Source: Euglena gracilis
Lineage: Eukaryota > Euglenida > Euglenophyceae > Euglenales
Direction: 5' to 3'
Length of the DNA stretch: 64,000 nucleotides
Assembly (NCBI GenBank): GCA_039621445.1
Contig: CP154956.1
Coordinates: 34,445,437-34,509,436, forward strand
Numbering within the stretch: position 1 is the first letter of the stretch; the number at the start of each line of letters is the position of its first letter. This document shows, in pieces, positions 42,440-53,390 of this stretch. The notes beneath the pieces are model-generated. The model searched no databases and was not told the DNA's origin. It saw nothing but the letters and a program-made list of their open reading frames with translations. The translations under genes and the position numbers were made by a program.

Positions 42440-43002
42440 TACCCTCACCCCCCCCCCCCTATTTGGCTAATGGCCGGGCTCCTTCGGACCCCCAACTAGC
42501 CAATTAGAGGGGGGGGGGCAATTAGGGGGGGGGGTTACCCCGGCCAATGACCAATAAGCCTGACCCCCCCCCCCTAATTGGCTAATGGACCGTCCAACGG
42601 GACCCCCAATTAGCCGATTAGGGGGGGGGGCAAATAGGGGGGGCAATTGGGGGGGTGAGGGTATATGCAAAGACAATGTTTTTCCGCAGGGGGGGGGGGC
42701 TGAAATCTCCAGAAGGGGGGGGGTAGTGCAAAAAAAAAAAGAAATGGTGGTCGGCCCGACCAGGTCGGGCCGACCACCACAGGTCGACAAGGTCGGGCCG
42801 ACCATGGTTGGCCCGACCACCACAAGAGAACTCATTACCCTGAGTTTTTTTTATTTACAAATTGACCCCCAATTGGAGGTTTTTGAAGGCATTTGGGTGG
42901 GTTTTGAGCCATTTTCCTTCATATTTGTATGAGTTCTGGGGGGAGGGGCTTTAAAAAATTTTAGAGGGGAGGGTGGACTAATTATTGGTGGTCGGCCCGA
43001 CC
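42440..43002. other. C/G-tract repeats, family H copy and shared core module
   Basis: 42450-42660: C/G-tract inverted segments with CTAATTGGCTAATGG words. 42740-42832: GTCGGGCCGACC palindromes. 42860-42925: the ATTGACCCCCAATTGG core module. No gene. Confidence 0.55.
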
Positions 43003-43298
43003 CAGACAATTGCTTAAGCACTGTCCCCCCCCCCCCTGGGGGGTGACTGGTTTTTTCAGAGTGACTGACTGGTTTTGGGCCGCGACCCCCTCCCCCCCCG
43101 GGGGGGGGGGTCGGCCAGGAGTGGGCAAAAGGCCTAAAGTGACTGGAAAGTGGCCGTTTTTCTGAGTGGCCGACCCCCCCCCCCCGGGGGGGTAGTGACT
43201 GGCTGGTTTTTTGAAAATGAGTGACTGACTGGTTTTTAAAAAAGTGGAGTGACCCCCCCCTCCCCCCCCCCCCCCGGGGGTCGGTAAGCAATTGTATG
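43003..43298. mobile_element. hAT-like MITE (family B, copy 1)
   Basis: TIRs CAGACAATTGCTTA and complement of CATACAATTGCTTA. Exact 8-bp duplication GCCCGACC (42995-43002, 43299-43306). The interior repeats GTGACTGACTGGTTTTT around C/G hairpins. Inserted inside a GGTGGTCGGGCCGACCACC palindrome, whose halves now flank it. Confidence 0.88.
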
Positions 43299-43629
43299 GC
43301 CCGACCACCAATGGTCAGTAGGCCATCACCAACAGTCGCTGGCGACAAGTCGCTAGCAACCACCAAAAAATCCATCACCAATTTCCCGCAATGAGCCGGC
43401 CTTTGCTGACAAAAAATGTTTCCCCAAGTGAATAACATACCTCCAATGACTGCTCCCCTCCCTCCCCCCTCCCCCCCCCCCCCCCCCCACTTACAGGTTT
43501 GGTCGTTGGACAAGTGGCAAAAAAGCAAAGGGAAGTTCATAAACCCGCTCCCAGTTTCCATTTATTTCCATTTATTTTGCAACCATCATGCTCTCCTCGC
43601 ATTCCATCTGCAATTTTACGTTTCCAGAG

Positions 43630-44105
43630 CCAAGTTCGTCCATTTTTTTCAGATGACAAATGAACAAATGAAACAATTCAAAGTTTTCATTGGAAAACTT
43701 TGAATGTGAAAAAAACCTTCACATTTTACAGTTTTTTCTTTACACAGATAAGGGATATTACAGGGGAAAGAAAGCACATTAAAAGAGCCACCAAGCTGAC
43801 AGCCGAAGACAGGGGCTTTACCAGAATTTTCAGACATACCTTAAGTTTTTCCTTTCACCTTTTCTTTTTTTCTTGCAGGATGCCGACAGGGTGTCTTATT
43901 GCAAAGTATCACCCAGAACCGCCCAAAAGGCTATCATTTCCCTGATCCATCAAGGTGTTTTATCAGTCGTGAAAAGTCAGGAAACAACAGCCAGTAATGT
44001 GGGTCAGACTTCTTCTGGACAACCCTCACCACACATTCATTTAGTGCGTTCACAGAATTTTTTTTTGTCTCACATGTGTATCACCAAGAAGATTACCAAA
44101 AATTG
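43630..44105 (+). CDS. Intron-rich gene fragment with winged-helix-like exon
   Basis: Exon-like blocks each preceded by a pyrimidine run and AG: 43652-43702 (MTNEQMKQFKVFIGKL), 43748-43839 (DITGERKHIKRATKL, GFTRIFRHT) and 43880-43990 (DADRVSYCKVSPRTAQKAII, then SLIHQGVLSVVKSQ). The last block looks like a winged helix; NPRL2-like or eS25-like assignments came to mind, and neither is convincing. Phases and the remaining exons are not established, and the following ~2.3 kb is T-rich and intron-like. Confidence 0.4.
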
Positions 44106-46450
44106 AAGTAAAATTGGGGTGTATGGGGTTTTAGGTACCTGCCAAGGGGATCCGGACCCACCCTGGGGGGTGGGTACCAGGGTCAAAAAAAAGTGCCCAA
44201 AATGGCACTTTTGGCCATTTGGGGGGGGATGATCCGGGGCGAAGCATCGGGCCGAAAATCAGTCACCAAGACTGCGCCATTATTAGGTGGAGGGCGTCCC
44301 GCCCCCCCACCCCTGCACTGGAGGGCGGGGTCTGGACCCCCCCCTGCCCTTTTATCGAAGCCTGGTGGGCACCCTGCCGGAGGCAGTTTTCCTCCATTTT
44401 CGGTGCAAAGTGCTGAATTTTTTTTGGACCCCAAAATTGACACCCCAAAAATACCCCCGAGCTCGCTCCCTCAGAAAAACCCTGCATCCTGACCAGATTT
44501 TAGATGATGCCAAAGGTCAATCCTTTCCCATTTTTTGGATTTTTTCACCCAAGAAATTCCATATTTCCAGAATCAGCATGTTCTAAGAATCATGTTTTTG
44601 GACCTTTTTGTTGGAAAAAATGAATAACAATTCAAAATTTACATTTGCAAAAATGACCAGATTTGTGAATATTTTCCACCTCCCCTCCAACAGAAGTGTG
44701 CTTCCAATTTCTGCAATTGATTGAAGGCCTCCGATATCAATTTCCCCGCCCTCAATATCAATATCCGATATCAATCCGATCCGATGTCAATTTCCCCTTT
44801 TCTGGTCGTTTTTTTGGGTTTCCACCTCAGAATCATTTTTTGCCGAGATTTTGAGACTTCATTTTTTTGCTTGGTTGGAGAATGTTTTTTAAAGGGATTT
44901 TTAAAGGCTTTTTGAAGGTATTTTAAGGCCTTTTGGTTTTAAGGCGTTTTTTTGTAAGAAAAATATTACTTGCCCCACCACCTCCTGGGGGTCGACCCCC
45001 CCTCTCCCCCAGGCCATAAAAAAGCCTCTCTCCAGGGCCAAGATCCACTCTGAGTGGCCATGGTGTCAACAGATCAATCCTTTTTTAATTATGCAAAAAT
45101 TTGGGTATTGCATCGAAAGTTTTTGTGTATCACACGTGTGTCACCAAAATCTTTTTGTGCAGCATGGCCCCCCCAAAGCCATCATGCCCGCCTTACATCA
45201 AACCCTGCCCTCTGGGCCCTATTTGGATGCCAAATATTTTTCCCCAGAGCATTTTTTTTGATGTAAAAGAAAAACGGTTGGCAACACAATGGAACGGTGT
45301 GGAAAGTGGTGATGGGGTGGCTGGTGCCCCAACTGGCTTCGCCATCCCTCACCCCACCCAAAGAAGGTGAACACGAAAAAAATTACCTTTCGTGTTTCCC
45401 CCCCTTTTTTGATTGAATCCATATTTTCGCCTTCTTTTATACATTCTTCTGTTTCCTGAGATTTTTTGGAAAATTCCATTAAAATTTCCATTAAAATTTC
45501 CATTTAAATGGATCTTGCCAAAAGATATTGACCGAAAGTAGAATGGTTTTCTCTTGCCTGCGTGCGTGCCTTACCCCCAAATCTCACAAAATCCAATATG
45601 TGTTCTTTGTCTTGTGCAGTAACCCAATAACAGTGGGTGAGGGTCAGACATCATTTAATGTGTGTCACAATTTCGTGGTGAAACACAAGAAATTCTTTGG
45701 TGATACACGTGTGATACAGAAAATTTTTTTGTTGGTACATAGGCGCAGTGGGGAACTTCAAACCTCCCCCATTTGGGGGAATCATTCAAAAATTTACAAT
45801 TTAAAAGGAATTCGCCCTTTTTTGAGGCGTGTCCATGTGGGTTCTATTATTGAGGTTGGCAGGTGAAAATTGAAAAGGGATGCTTTTATTCTGGGGGTTT
45901 TGAATTGGCATGTCTTTTTTTCATGGGTGCCTCTGAGAATATTTAATCATTCATGGAGTGGCGAAGAAACTTGGGACACTCCTCCAAATGATGAGACGCA
46001 TACACATTCAGAGGCTTATTCCAATTTTGAGATCGAGAAGGGCAGCAGGTGTGTGTGTGTGTGTGTGTGTGTGGATGTTTGTATTGTTTGTTCTGCATGC
46101 ATTTGGCAACAAGGAAGCTGGTGTTCAAAAGTTCAAAACTTTCCAACCATCGCATTGTGTGAATGTTTTGTTTTGTTTTGTTTTTTTAAAGCACTTTTGA
46201 CAACGTTTTGCTTAAAAAGTGTACAGAATACCATTTTTTTGGCTTTTTTTCAGTTTTTTTTCATCTCAACTTCGTTATTCCCAATCCACAAAGGCCTCAA
46301 AAGACATTTTGGCCTGCTGTCATTCAGGGGGATGGTGTTGTCGTACCTATAGCTTTTTGTCTGGTCTTTTGCAGGCCTGCGTGTCCCTCTATTTGTGTTG
46401 TTGTGAGGATATTTCAATCATACCCCTCCCCATGTAAGGGCCCGAGAAGG
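44106..46450. other. T-rich interval, possibly introns of the preceding gene, with repeat insertions
   Basis: 44145-44370 has a hAT-like right end (TTTTATCGAAGCCTGG) and C/G tracts. 46050-46075 is (TG)n. Repeated TCACACGTGTGTCACC-like motifs occur at 44070, 45125 and 45695. No clear exon. Confidence 0.35.
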
Positions 46451-47443
46451 AAATTGGCTGGTGGTCGCTACGACTAGTCGCTAGAAAATGGTCGCCAGCA
46501 ACCTTTTGTGGTCGGGCTGACTAATCGGCCTGCACCCCCCCTTCTGAAAAGTTTTTAAGCCCCACACCAATTTTTTTGACATATCTTGCAAAACGACCCG
46601 AAACCCACCAATTTTTTTATTACGCTTTCAAAAACCCCCATTTGGGAGTTGGGGATAACAATTTTTATGGAGGTTGTTTTGTGAATGCATTGCCAATACC
46701 CATTGCATTTTGCTTTGGAGTGAGTCTAAGCGATTTCCTCCCCAATTGCTGATTATGCTGCAAACCAGGGGATATTCCGTGTGTTAGCCCTGGCGTTTTC
46801 CCCCTTGTCGTACGCCCCCCCCCCCCTGTCGTCGTCCCCCCCCCCCCCTTGTCGTACGACCACCCCTCATTTACGACCACCCCTCGGTTGCAGGTTATGG
46901 GGTGTTACGACCACCCCCCCTGGTCGCCGGTTGCAGGAACCCGGTCGTACAACAAGGGGGGGGGTGGCGGGTACATTATTATATTATTAGGTTATTTGGG
47001 ATTTTTTTTCAGCGTCGTAAACAGGGGATTTCTTGAGCCGGAGTGGACCCCATCCCCGGGGGGGGGGGGTGCAGCCAGCCATCAGCTCAAATCCAGCCAG
47101 CAGCCCAAATCGGGGCTGGGATCCCCCCCGGGTCGAGTGAAATAAAGTTGGGTCCAGCCCGGCCAGAGGCCGGACCAGCCGGCTGAAGGCTGACCAGCCA
47201 ACTGGGCTGCCCAGGTCAACTATCCCTGCAGTTTTTTCTCATCACAGCTTCCTCCATCACAGCCCCCCCCCCCAGCCTTGATCTAGATCCATCCATCAAA
47301 ATGTCGAGAAGGCAAAAATGTTTAGAAAATTTTGTTTTTCATTCGACCCAGCCCAGCCCAGCCCCTCCAGCCCCGGACCCCCCTCCTCCCCCCCCCCTAT
47401 CCCCCCGGGGGGGTCCAGCCAGCAGCCTTTTTGCCAGCCGGAG
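46451..47443. other. C/G-tract repeats
   Basis: 46570-46650: inverted relative of the core module. 46840-46962: a TIR pair TTGTCGTACGACC and GGTCGTACAACAAG with G/C tracts. 47140-47330: a segment similar to 11640-11790. No gene recognised. Confidence 0.45.
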
Positions 47444-47980
47444 CATACAATTGCTTACCGACCCCCGGGGGGGGGGGAGGGGGGGTCACTCCACCTTTTT
47501 AAAAACCAGTCAGTCACTCATTTTCAAAAAACCAGCCAGTCACTACCCCCCCCCCCCGGTACCCATTTGATCAAGGCCGTGCAGGGGCATCGCCCCCCAC
47601 TAGCCATCGAGTGAGTACAGGGCCCGCACCTTCCCCCCCCCCCCCGGTACCCATTTGATCAAGGCCGTGCAGGGGCAACGCCCCCCACTAGCCATCGAGT
47701 GAGTACAGGGCCCGCACCTCCCCCCCCCCCCGGGGGGGGGTCGGCCACTCAGAAAAACGGCCACTTTCCAGTCACTTTAGGCCATTTTAGGCCCAAAAAA
47801 TTTTTCCGGCGCCTTTGGCGCCGGGGTCACTCAAGCCACTTTTGCCCACTCCTGGCCGACCCCCCCCCCCCCGGGGGGGGAGGGGTCCGGGCCAAAAACC
47901 AGTCAGTCACTTTGAAAAAACCAGTCACCCACCCCCCGGGGGGGGGGGGGGGGGTTGGTCAGTGCTTAAGCAATTGTCTG
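47444..47980. mobile_element. hAT-like MITE (family B, copy 2) with internal duplication
   Basis: TIRs CATACAATTGCTTACCG and GTGCTTAAGCAATTGTCTG. Exact 8-bp duplication AGCCGGAG (47436-47443, 47981-47988). Reverse orientation relative to 43003. Carries two ~87-bp direct copies (47560-47720) of a segment starting GGTACCCATTTGATCAAGGC that copy 1 lacks. Confidence 0.9.
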
Positions 47981-47988
47981 AGCCGGAG

Positions 47989-49565
47989 GCTGGACCCCCC
48001 CGGGGGATCCTTAAGAAAACCCCTGGTCGTAAAGGAATTTTGCCTGAAGGGGGGCAGCCCCCCCCCCCATAAGGCCGTAGGCTGACTAAGCGCATAAACA
48101 TGTTTACCCGAGGGCAACCGTGTTTACCGATAGACAACAGCGCTCACCCGTGTTACAACAGCATTAACCCATGCATCTTCTTATGGCCACTCACAAACAA
48201 ATCGATCACCAATCTCCCGCAATGAACCCCTATGTGCGACCCCCCCCTTGGGAATCAAAGTTTTAAGGGTTTTTCGAAGTGTTTTTGTTATAGTTTTTCA
48301 GATCGCCTTTTTCAAAAACAATCTTGTCAAAGAACTGGTCCGTGGCCAGAGATTTTTTAAAGGTTTGAAGTGAAGGGTGGGGCAGGGCGGGTGGGTCCAC
48401 CGGACCACCTCTTCCCGGGGGGCCCCCAAGCCTTGTCCCCCTTGGAGACAAGGTTTTGGCCATTTTGGCTTTTTTTTCGGCGCAACGCACCGAAAAAATT
48501 TTGATCCCAAAATTGACCGGGTCTAACCGCAAAAGTGGAATCCTAACTTTTGCCTCCTTGGAGGCTCCTCGGAGCCTCCTAGGAGCCTCCTTGGACCCCG
48601 AAATTGGGTTGGATGGGTTGATCCCCAAAAATGCGTCCCCCTGGGCCCCAGGGGTAGGAGGGGTCCGGAAAATATTGCCTCTGAAATGGACAGGAAGCCT
48701 TGGTTGAAGGGGACGTACATGTTCTCGACCCAGGTGGGGAGAACACGTTTCTGCTTGAAGTTTGTTTTCCACAGGCCAGATGATGCAACCATTGCGGTGT
48801 CCCGGCAAGACAATTGCTGAAGCCCTTTTGCCTTTTTTTTTAAATCTTGGGGGCAGGCTGGTTTGTTTCTTCGGAGTGACCCACTTTTTTTAGCCCAGGC
48901 CAAAAGGTAAAGTGAAGGTATGAGTTTTGGGTTTTGGGCTTGAGGGGGATTTCCCCCTCTTGGTGCAAAAAGCATTGGAAACTTGTTTTTTTTTTTGCTT
49001 TGGACAGGGGAGGGGGAACACAATCGCGTCTTTAATCGCGTCTTTGCACGTTTTTTTGTTGTTTTTTTCCTTCAATTTTGGCAAAATTTGCTTTTTTCCT
49101 TTTTTTTTGCAATTTTTTTTGTGTTTTTTTTCCCAATGATTTTTTGATTACTGAACATGAATATTCTTCATTTTGGACCCGATTTTCGTCTGGGACCAAA
49201 AATTTTGTCAAATTTTGGCTTTTTTTGCATTTTTTTTTGGCAAGCAGTTTGCAATTTTTATGCAAAATGGAGAAAATTTCCTGGAGGTGATTTTTTCTAA
49301 GTCTCCAGCAGGAAGTTTACAGCCCGAGGGAGCTCCTAAAGGATTTCACATGGAACTTGCATTTTTTTGCATTTGTTTTGATTTTTTTGTGATTTTTCTG
49401 TGTCACATTTTTTGAGAGTCCATGATGTGTTTCCCCTACTTTGGATTCCACCTTCCCTGTTGTAAAGTTAAGTAAAAGTAAGTACAGTTGAAGTCAAGTG
49501 AAGTGAGAAAGTAGTAGCAAGTTAAGTGAGTAGTAAGTACAGTTCTTTCCCCTTCCCTTGTAAAG
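47989..49565. other. Mixed interval; weak minus-strand exon candidate
   Basis: 48350-48640 is C/G-tract repeat DNA. Minus strand 48690-48830 reads LSCRDTAMVASSGLWKTNF, then VLPTWVENMYVPFNQG, plausible as an exon but without clear borders. 48960-49430 is strongly T-rich. 49465-49550 contains AAGTAAGTACAGT-like short repeats. Confidence 0.35.
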
Positions 49566-49835
49566 CTAAAGCAACTGCCTGGTCCCCGGCCCATCTTCTA
49601 CGTCAACACTGCCACCCACCTCCTGGGCTGCCAAAATGCCAACATCAATGAACCGGAAATGGTGTCCATCCGGGAGTACAAAATGTATTCTGGCAACTCA
49701 AAGCAGGCAACGGAGATCCTGCTCCGAGCGGCAGAGGCAGCCAATCCTGACAAAAAGGAAGTGAGCCCCCTGGCCCAGTTGATCCCTGTCAGAGTCAGCA
49801 ACGCGTCGAAGGACAAGCGCCCAAAGCCGACCTGA
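49566..49835 (+). CDS. Terminal coding exon of unrecognised protein
   Basis: After a CCTTCCCTTGTAAAG 3'-splice-like site, an open frame of ~89 codons reads PRPIFYVNTATHLLGCQNAN, MVSIREYKMYSGNSKQATE and LLRAAEAANPDKKEVSPLAQL and stops at 49833-49835. Composition and codon use look like a genuine protein, unlike the surrounding repeats. The upstream exons were not found. No family recognised. Confidence 0.5.
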   Translation, partial: LKQLPGPRPIFYVNTATHLLGCQNANINEPEMVSIREYKMYSGNSKQATEILLRAAEAANPDKKEVSPLAQLIPVRVSNASKDKRPKPT

Positions 49836-50689
49836 CCCAACGCCCCCAACGCATTTCCCTCTAATCAAATCCCCTTCCTCGGCCTCCTTCTTTGCCACTT
49901 TGCACTGCACATTTGGGTGGCTTTTGTTGTTGGTCACCCCTGGTGGGTCAGCATCAGATGGCCCCAGGGTATTAAGTGAACATTGGTTTTGTACCGGTGC
50001 GGGGTCCAGACATGGGACAGAAAGGGGAGCCAAAAACCCAAAGGGGAGCCAAAGGGGGAGGGAAAGGACAAATGAAATGGAAGTATCACGTCCCAGTGAA
50101 ATGGGGTCGGACAATCATTGGGAGTTGTTTCAAAAAAGGGCCAGAAGTGGAATGCAGTGCCAGGCAATAAACCAGGCAGAAGCCAAAGTGCATCGCAGGG
50201 GAGTGCAGACCCCCCCCCCTTCAAAACCCCCTTGTACAAATTTTTTGCACCAGAAAAAAAATCGGTTTAAAGCCCAAAAATCTCAAAAGCCCCCAAAGCC
50301 ACATTTTCGCACATTTTGAAAAATTGGCCAAAATTTGCCCAGAAATTTCCGAAGCGCTAGAGAGGAAGATATTTTTTTTGTTCCCAGGGGGGGGGTCCCA
50401 GACCCCGGGTGGTCCTACCCCCCCCATTATGTGCTGTCTTCCCGAGCACATGCCAAAATGGACTGTTTCTAATTGGAATTTATTGGGTTGAAACTCTCCT
50501 GTAATCCATCAAAATTCCCCCTCCCCGTCACATGTCAAACAACCGGCAACAGAGCAGCAGGAAGATATTCAGGTGGGGTCCAAACATGCATGTCTTGAAG
50601 GTTTTGCAGACCGCCAGCCCCGGTTGCCCAGCCAAGCCGCAGGAGCACCCCGGTGGGGCATGGTTCAATATAAGGAAGGTGTAACCCCC
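49836..50689. other. Interval without recognised gene
   Basis: Probably the 3' UTR and downstream of the exon ending at 49835, then C-tract DNA. A single hAT-like end (TTCAATATAAGG) lies near 50672. Confidence 0.35.
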
Positions 50690-53390
50690 CCCAAATAAGA
50701 CCAGGCTTTGAATAGTGCTGAGCTCGTAATGGGACTTGCCCGCAATGGAAGGCCGAAAAGATTAGCATTGCAAATTTCGCATAATTTATAATTTACAAAT
50801 TATACACTTGCTATTTACGGTAACTTTCAGTTTTTTAATTTACAAATTATACACTTGCTATTTACGGTAACTTTCAGTAATTTTACAGTAATTTCTGAAA
50901 TGTTAACCCCCCCCATGCGCCCCATACCCGGTTTTTTTGTTTTTTTTTGATTTTTAGATTGTTTTTTGGCCCAAACCCTATGGGTTTTGGGCCAAAACGG
51001 GGGGTTGAAAAACGCTCATTTTCGGCCCAAAAACAGGTTTTCCGGGTCGGCCCAAAAACATCATTTCGGGCAAACAATTTTTTTTTCGATTTTTCGACTT
51101 TTTTTGACCTGTTGTTGACTCAAACTCCAAGGGTTTTGGGCCAAAAATGGGGAGCCGGGGGGTTGAAAAACGCTCATTTTGGGCTCAAAAAACAGGTTCC
51201 CCGGGTCCGGGAGGCCCAAAAAACATCGTTTCGGGCCAAAAAAATTTTCCGATTTTTTTCGACCTTTTTTGGGGCAAAAAATGGTCAAAACTACAGTTTT
51301 GGCCCGTTTTGACTAGCCGTTTTGGCCATATTCATGGTCAAAAATGGTCAACACGGCTAGTCAAAACAGGCCAAAACTGTACAAAATGACCAAAATTGGC
51401 CGAAAAATGGCTGTAACTCGGGCTAGGCAGGGAGTTGCGGGGAAATCAAAATACGGTTAGGTGGGGCATTGTAAGGGCTTCAATTTAGGTCTCTGGACAT
51501 TTCCTTTGATTTCGCATCATTTCCGAGATAATTTGGACCAAATTTTGACCCCGAAAGCAGCTGAAAATGGCCCCGGAAATGGGCCAAAATTGGCCGAAAA
51601 ATGGCCGTAACTCGGGCAAAGAGTCGGGGGAAAAGTAAACCATGGTTGGATAGGGCATTCCAAGGGCTTCATTTTTGCTCTCCGGACATTTTCTTTCATT
51701 TTGCTTCAATGTCGAGATATTTTGGAAGAAATCTATTTTTTGACCCCGCCCAAAAATTCCCGATTTGGGCTGTTTTGGGCCGCGTGTCAGCAGCCAAAAC
51801 GGCGAACGGGGGGTGATAGAGGGCCTCGGGGGGTGCATTTCGTCACACCGACATTTCCGGAAATAATGCACGTTTTCTCGAGATATTTTCGAAAAATTAA
51901 TTTTTTGACCCATTTTTGGACCCCGGCGAAATGGCAGTTGGAAGAGGGAGGGGAGGCGGGCCAATCCTACCCGGTTTGGACCCTTTGCGGGTGAACAACT
52001 CCGGCCTGGCGGGGAGTTGGGTCAAACGGAGGTGATTCGGAAACTAGAAATCCAGTCGCTCGCGACTGAAAAAAAATCCGGGAACCAGGCCAGGGTCATG
52101 GTGATAATTCACTGGTTCCCGAGGTGGCCCCGACCCAGGGGGCGAGGGGGGGGGGAGGGGTTCGACCCCCCTTTTCCTCAGTGGTGAGCTTCGCTCTCAC
52201 CCATAAAGGGACAAGAGCTCAGCGACCCCCTGGCCGCTCCAAGCAAAATCCATGAAATGGACCCACCCCATAAATAAGACCTCCCATCCGGTGCAAAGCG
52301 CCGGATTTTTGAAAATGGGGCATTTTGGGTGGTAAATCTGCCATTTTGGGACAGTTTTCACACAATGCAGCATATCTTCCCCTAAACCCCCCAAATAATA
52401 AACCCCACGGTTTATTATTTGGACATTTGAAGTCGGGGTCGAGGGGGGGTTATTATTTGGGGGGGTCGCTGAGCTCTTATCTCTGTAGAGTAAGAGCGAA
52501 GCTTACCACCAGGGAAAAGGGGGGGTCCAACCCCCCCCTCCCCCGCCCTCCCCCCCCCTGGGTAGACTGTGAAAACCGCGGATTATCACCATGATCCCGG
52601 CCCGGTTCCCAGATTTTTTTTTCAGTCGCGAGCGACTGTATTTCTAGTTTCCGAATCACCTGGTTTTGACCCCAACTCCCCGCCTGGCCCGAGATACGGC
52701 CGTTTTCGGCGCAGATGGCCGTTTTGTACACTTTTCCCACTGTCCGACTTAGCCGTTTTCGGGGGGTGGGGGGTCAAAAAATCGATGTTTTCAAAATTTC
52801 TCGAAAATGATGCAAAATCAAAGGAAATGTCCGGAGATCTAAATTGAAGCCCTTGGAACGCCCCATCTACTGGGATTTTGGTTTCCCCGTTGCTCACCTC
52901 CTAGCCCGAGATACGGCCGTTTTTCGGCCAATTTTGGCCATTTTGTACACTTTTTCCACTGTCCGATTTGGCTGTTTTCGGTCAAAAAAGTCGGAAAAAA
53001 TCGAAATTTTTTTGCCCGAAATAATGTTTTTTGGCCTCCTGGACCCGGAAAAACTATTTTTGAGCCGAAAATAAGTGTTTTTCGCCCCGTGTTTTGGGCT
53101 TGCCAACCCATTGACTTTGGGTGATTTTCGGGTCAATAAAGTGGAAAAAAAATTGAAACATTTTTTTGCCCGAAACCGTTTTTTTGGCCTCCCGGACCCG
53201 GAAAAGGTGTTTTTTTGAGCCAAAACGAGCGTTTTTTTTGACCCCCTGGCCTCCCGTTTTGGTCACAAAACCCTTGCATTTCAGTCAAAAGAGCTCCATG
53301 GAGTGGGCCGGTTTATATGGGTGGGTCAATGAAGGGGTGGGTGCACGCTTATCAAGAGCTCAGCACTATTCAAAACCTGGTTTATTATTT
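50690..53390. repeat. Large degenerate foldback (~2.7 kb)
   Basis: Mirror-order matches: TTGAATAGTGCTGAGCTC (50706) with its complement at 53356; CGGCCCAAAAACAGGTTTTCCGGG (51020) with 53040-53060; GGACATTTCCTTTGATTT (51497) with 52805-52830; CGCGACTGAAAAAAAATC (52060) with 52612-52632. The centre lies near 52100-52350. Arms differ by indels. Related single-arm sequence at 55330-55870. No coding. Confidence 0.7.

Noticed and set aside
43880-43990. Naming the winged-helix-like exon NPRL2 or eS25
   Set aside because: Only short, gap-dependent resemblance; neither neighbour exon supports it.
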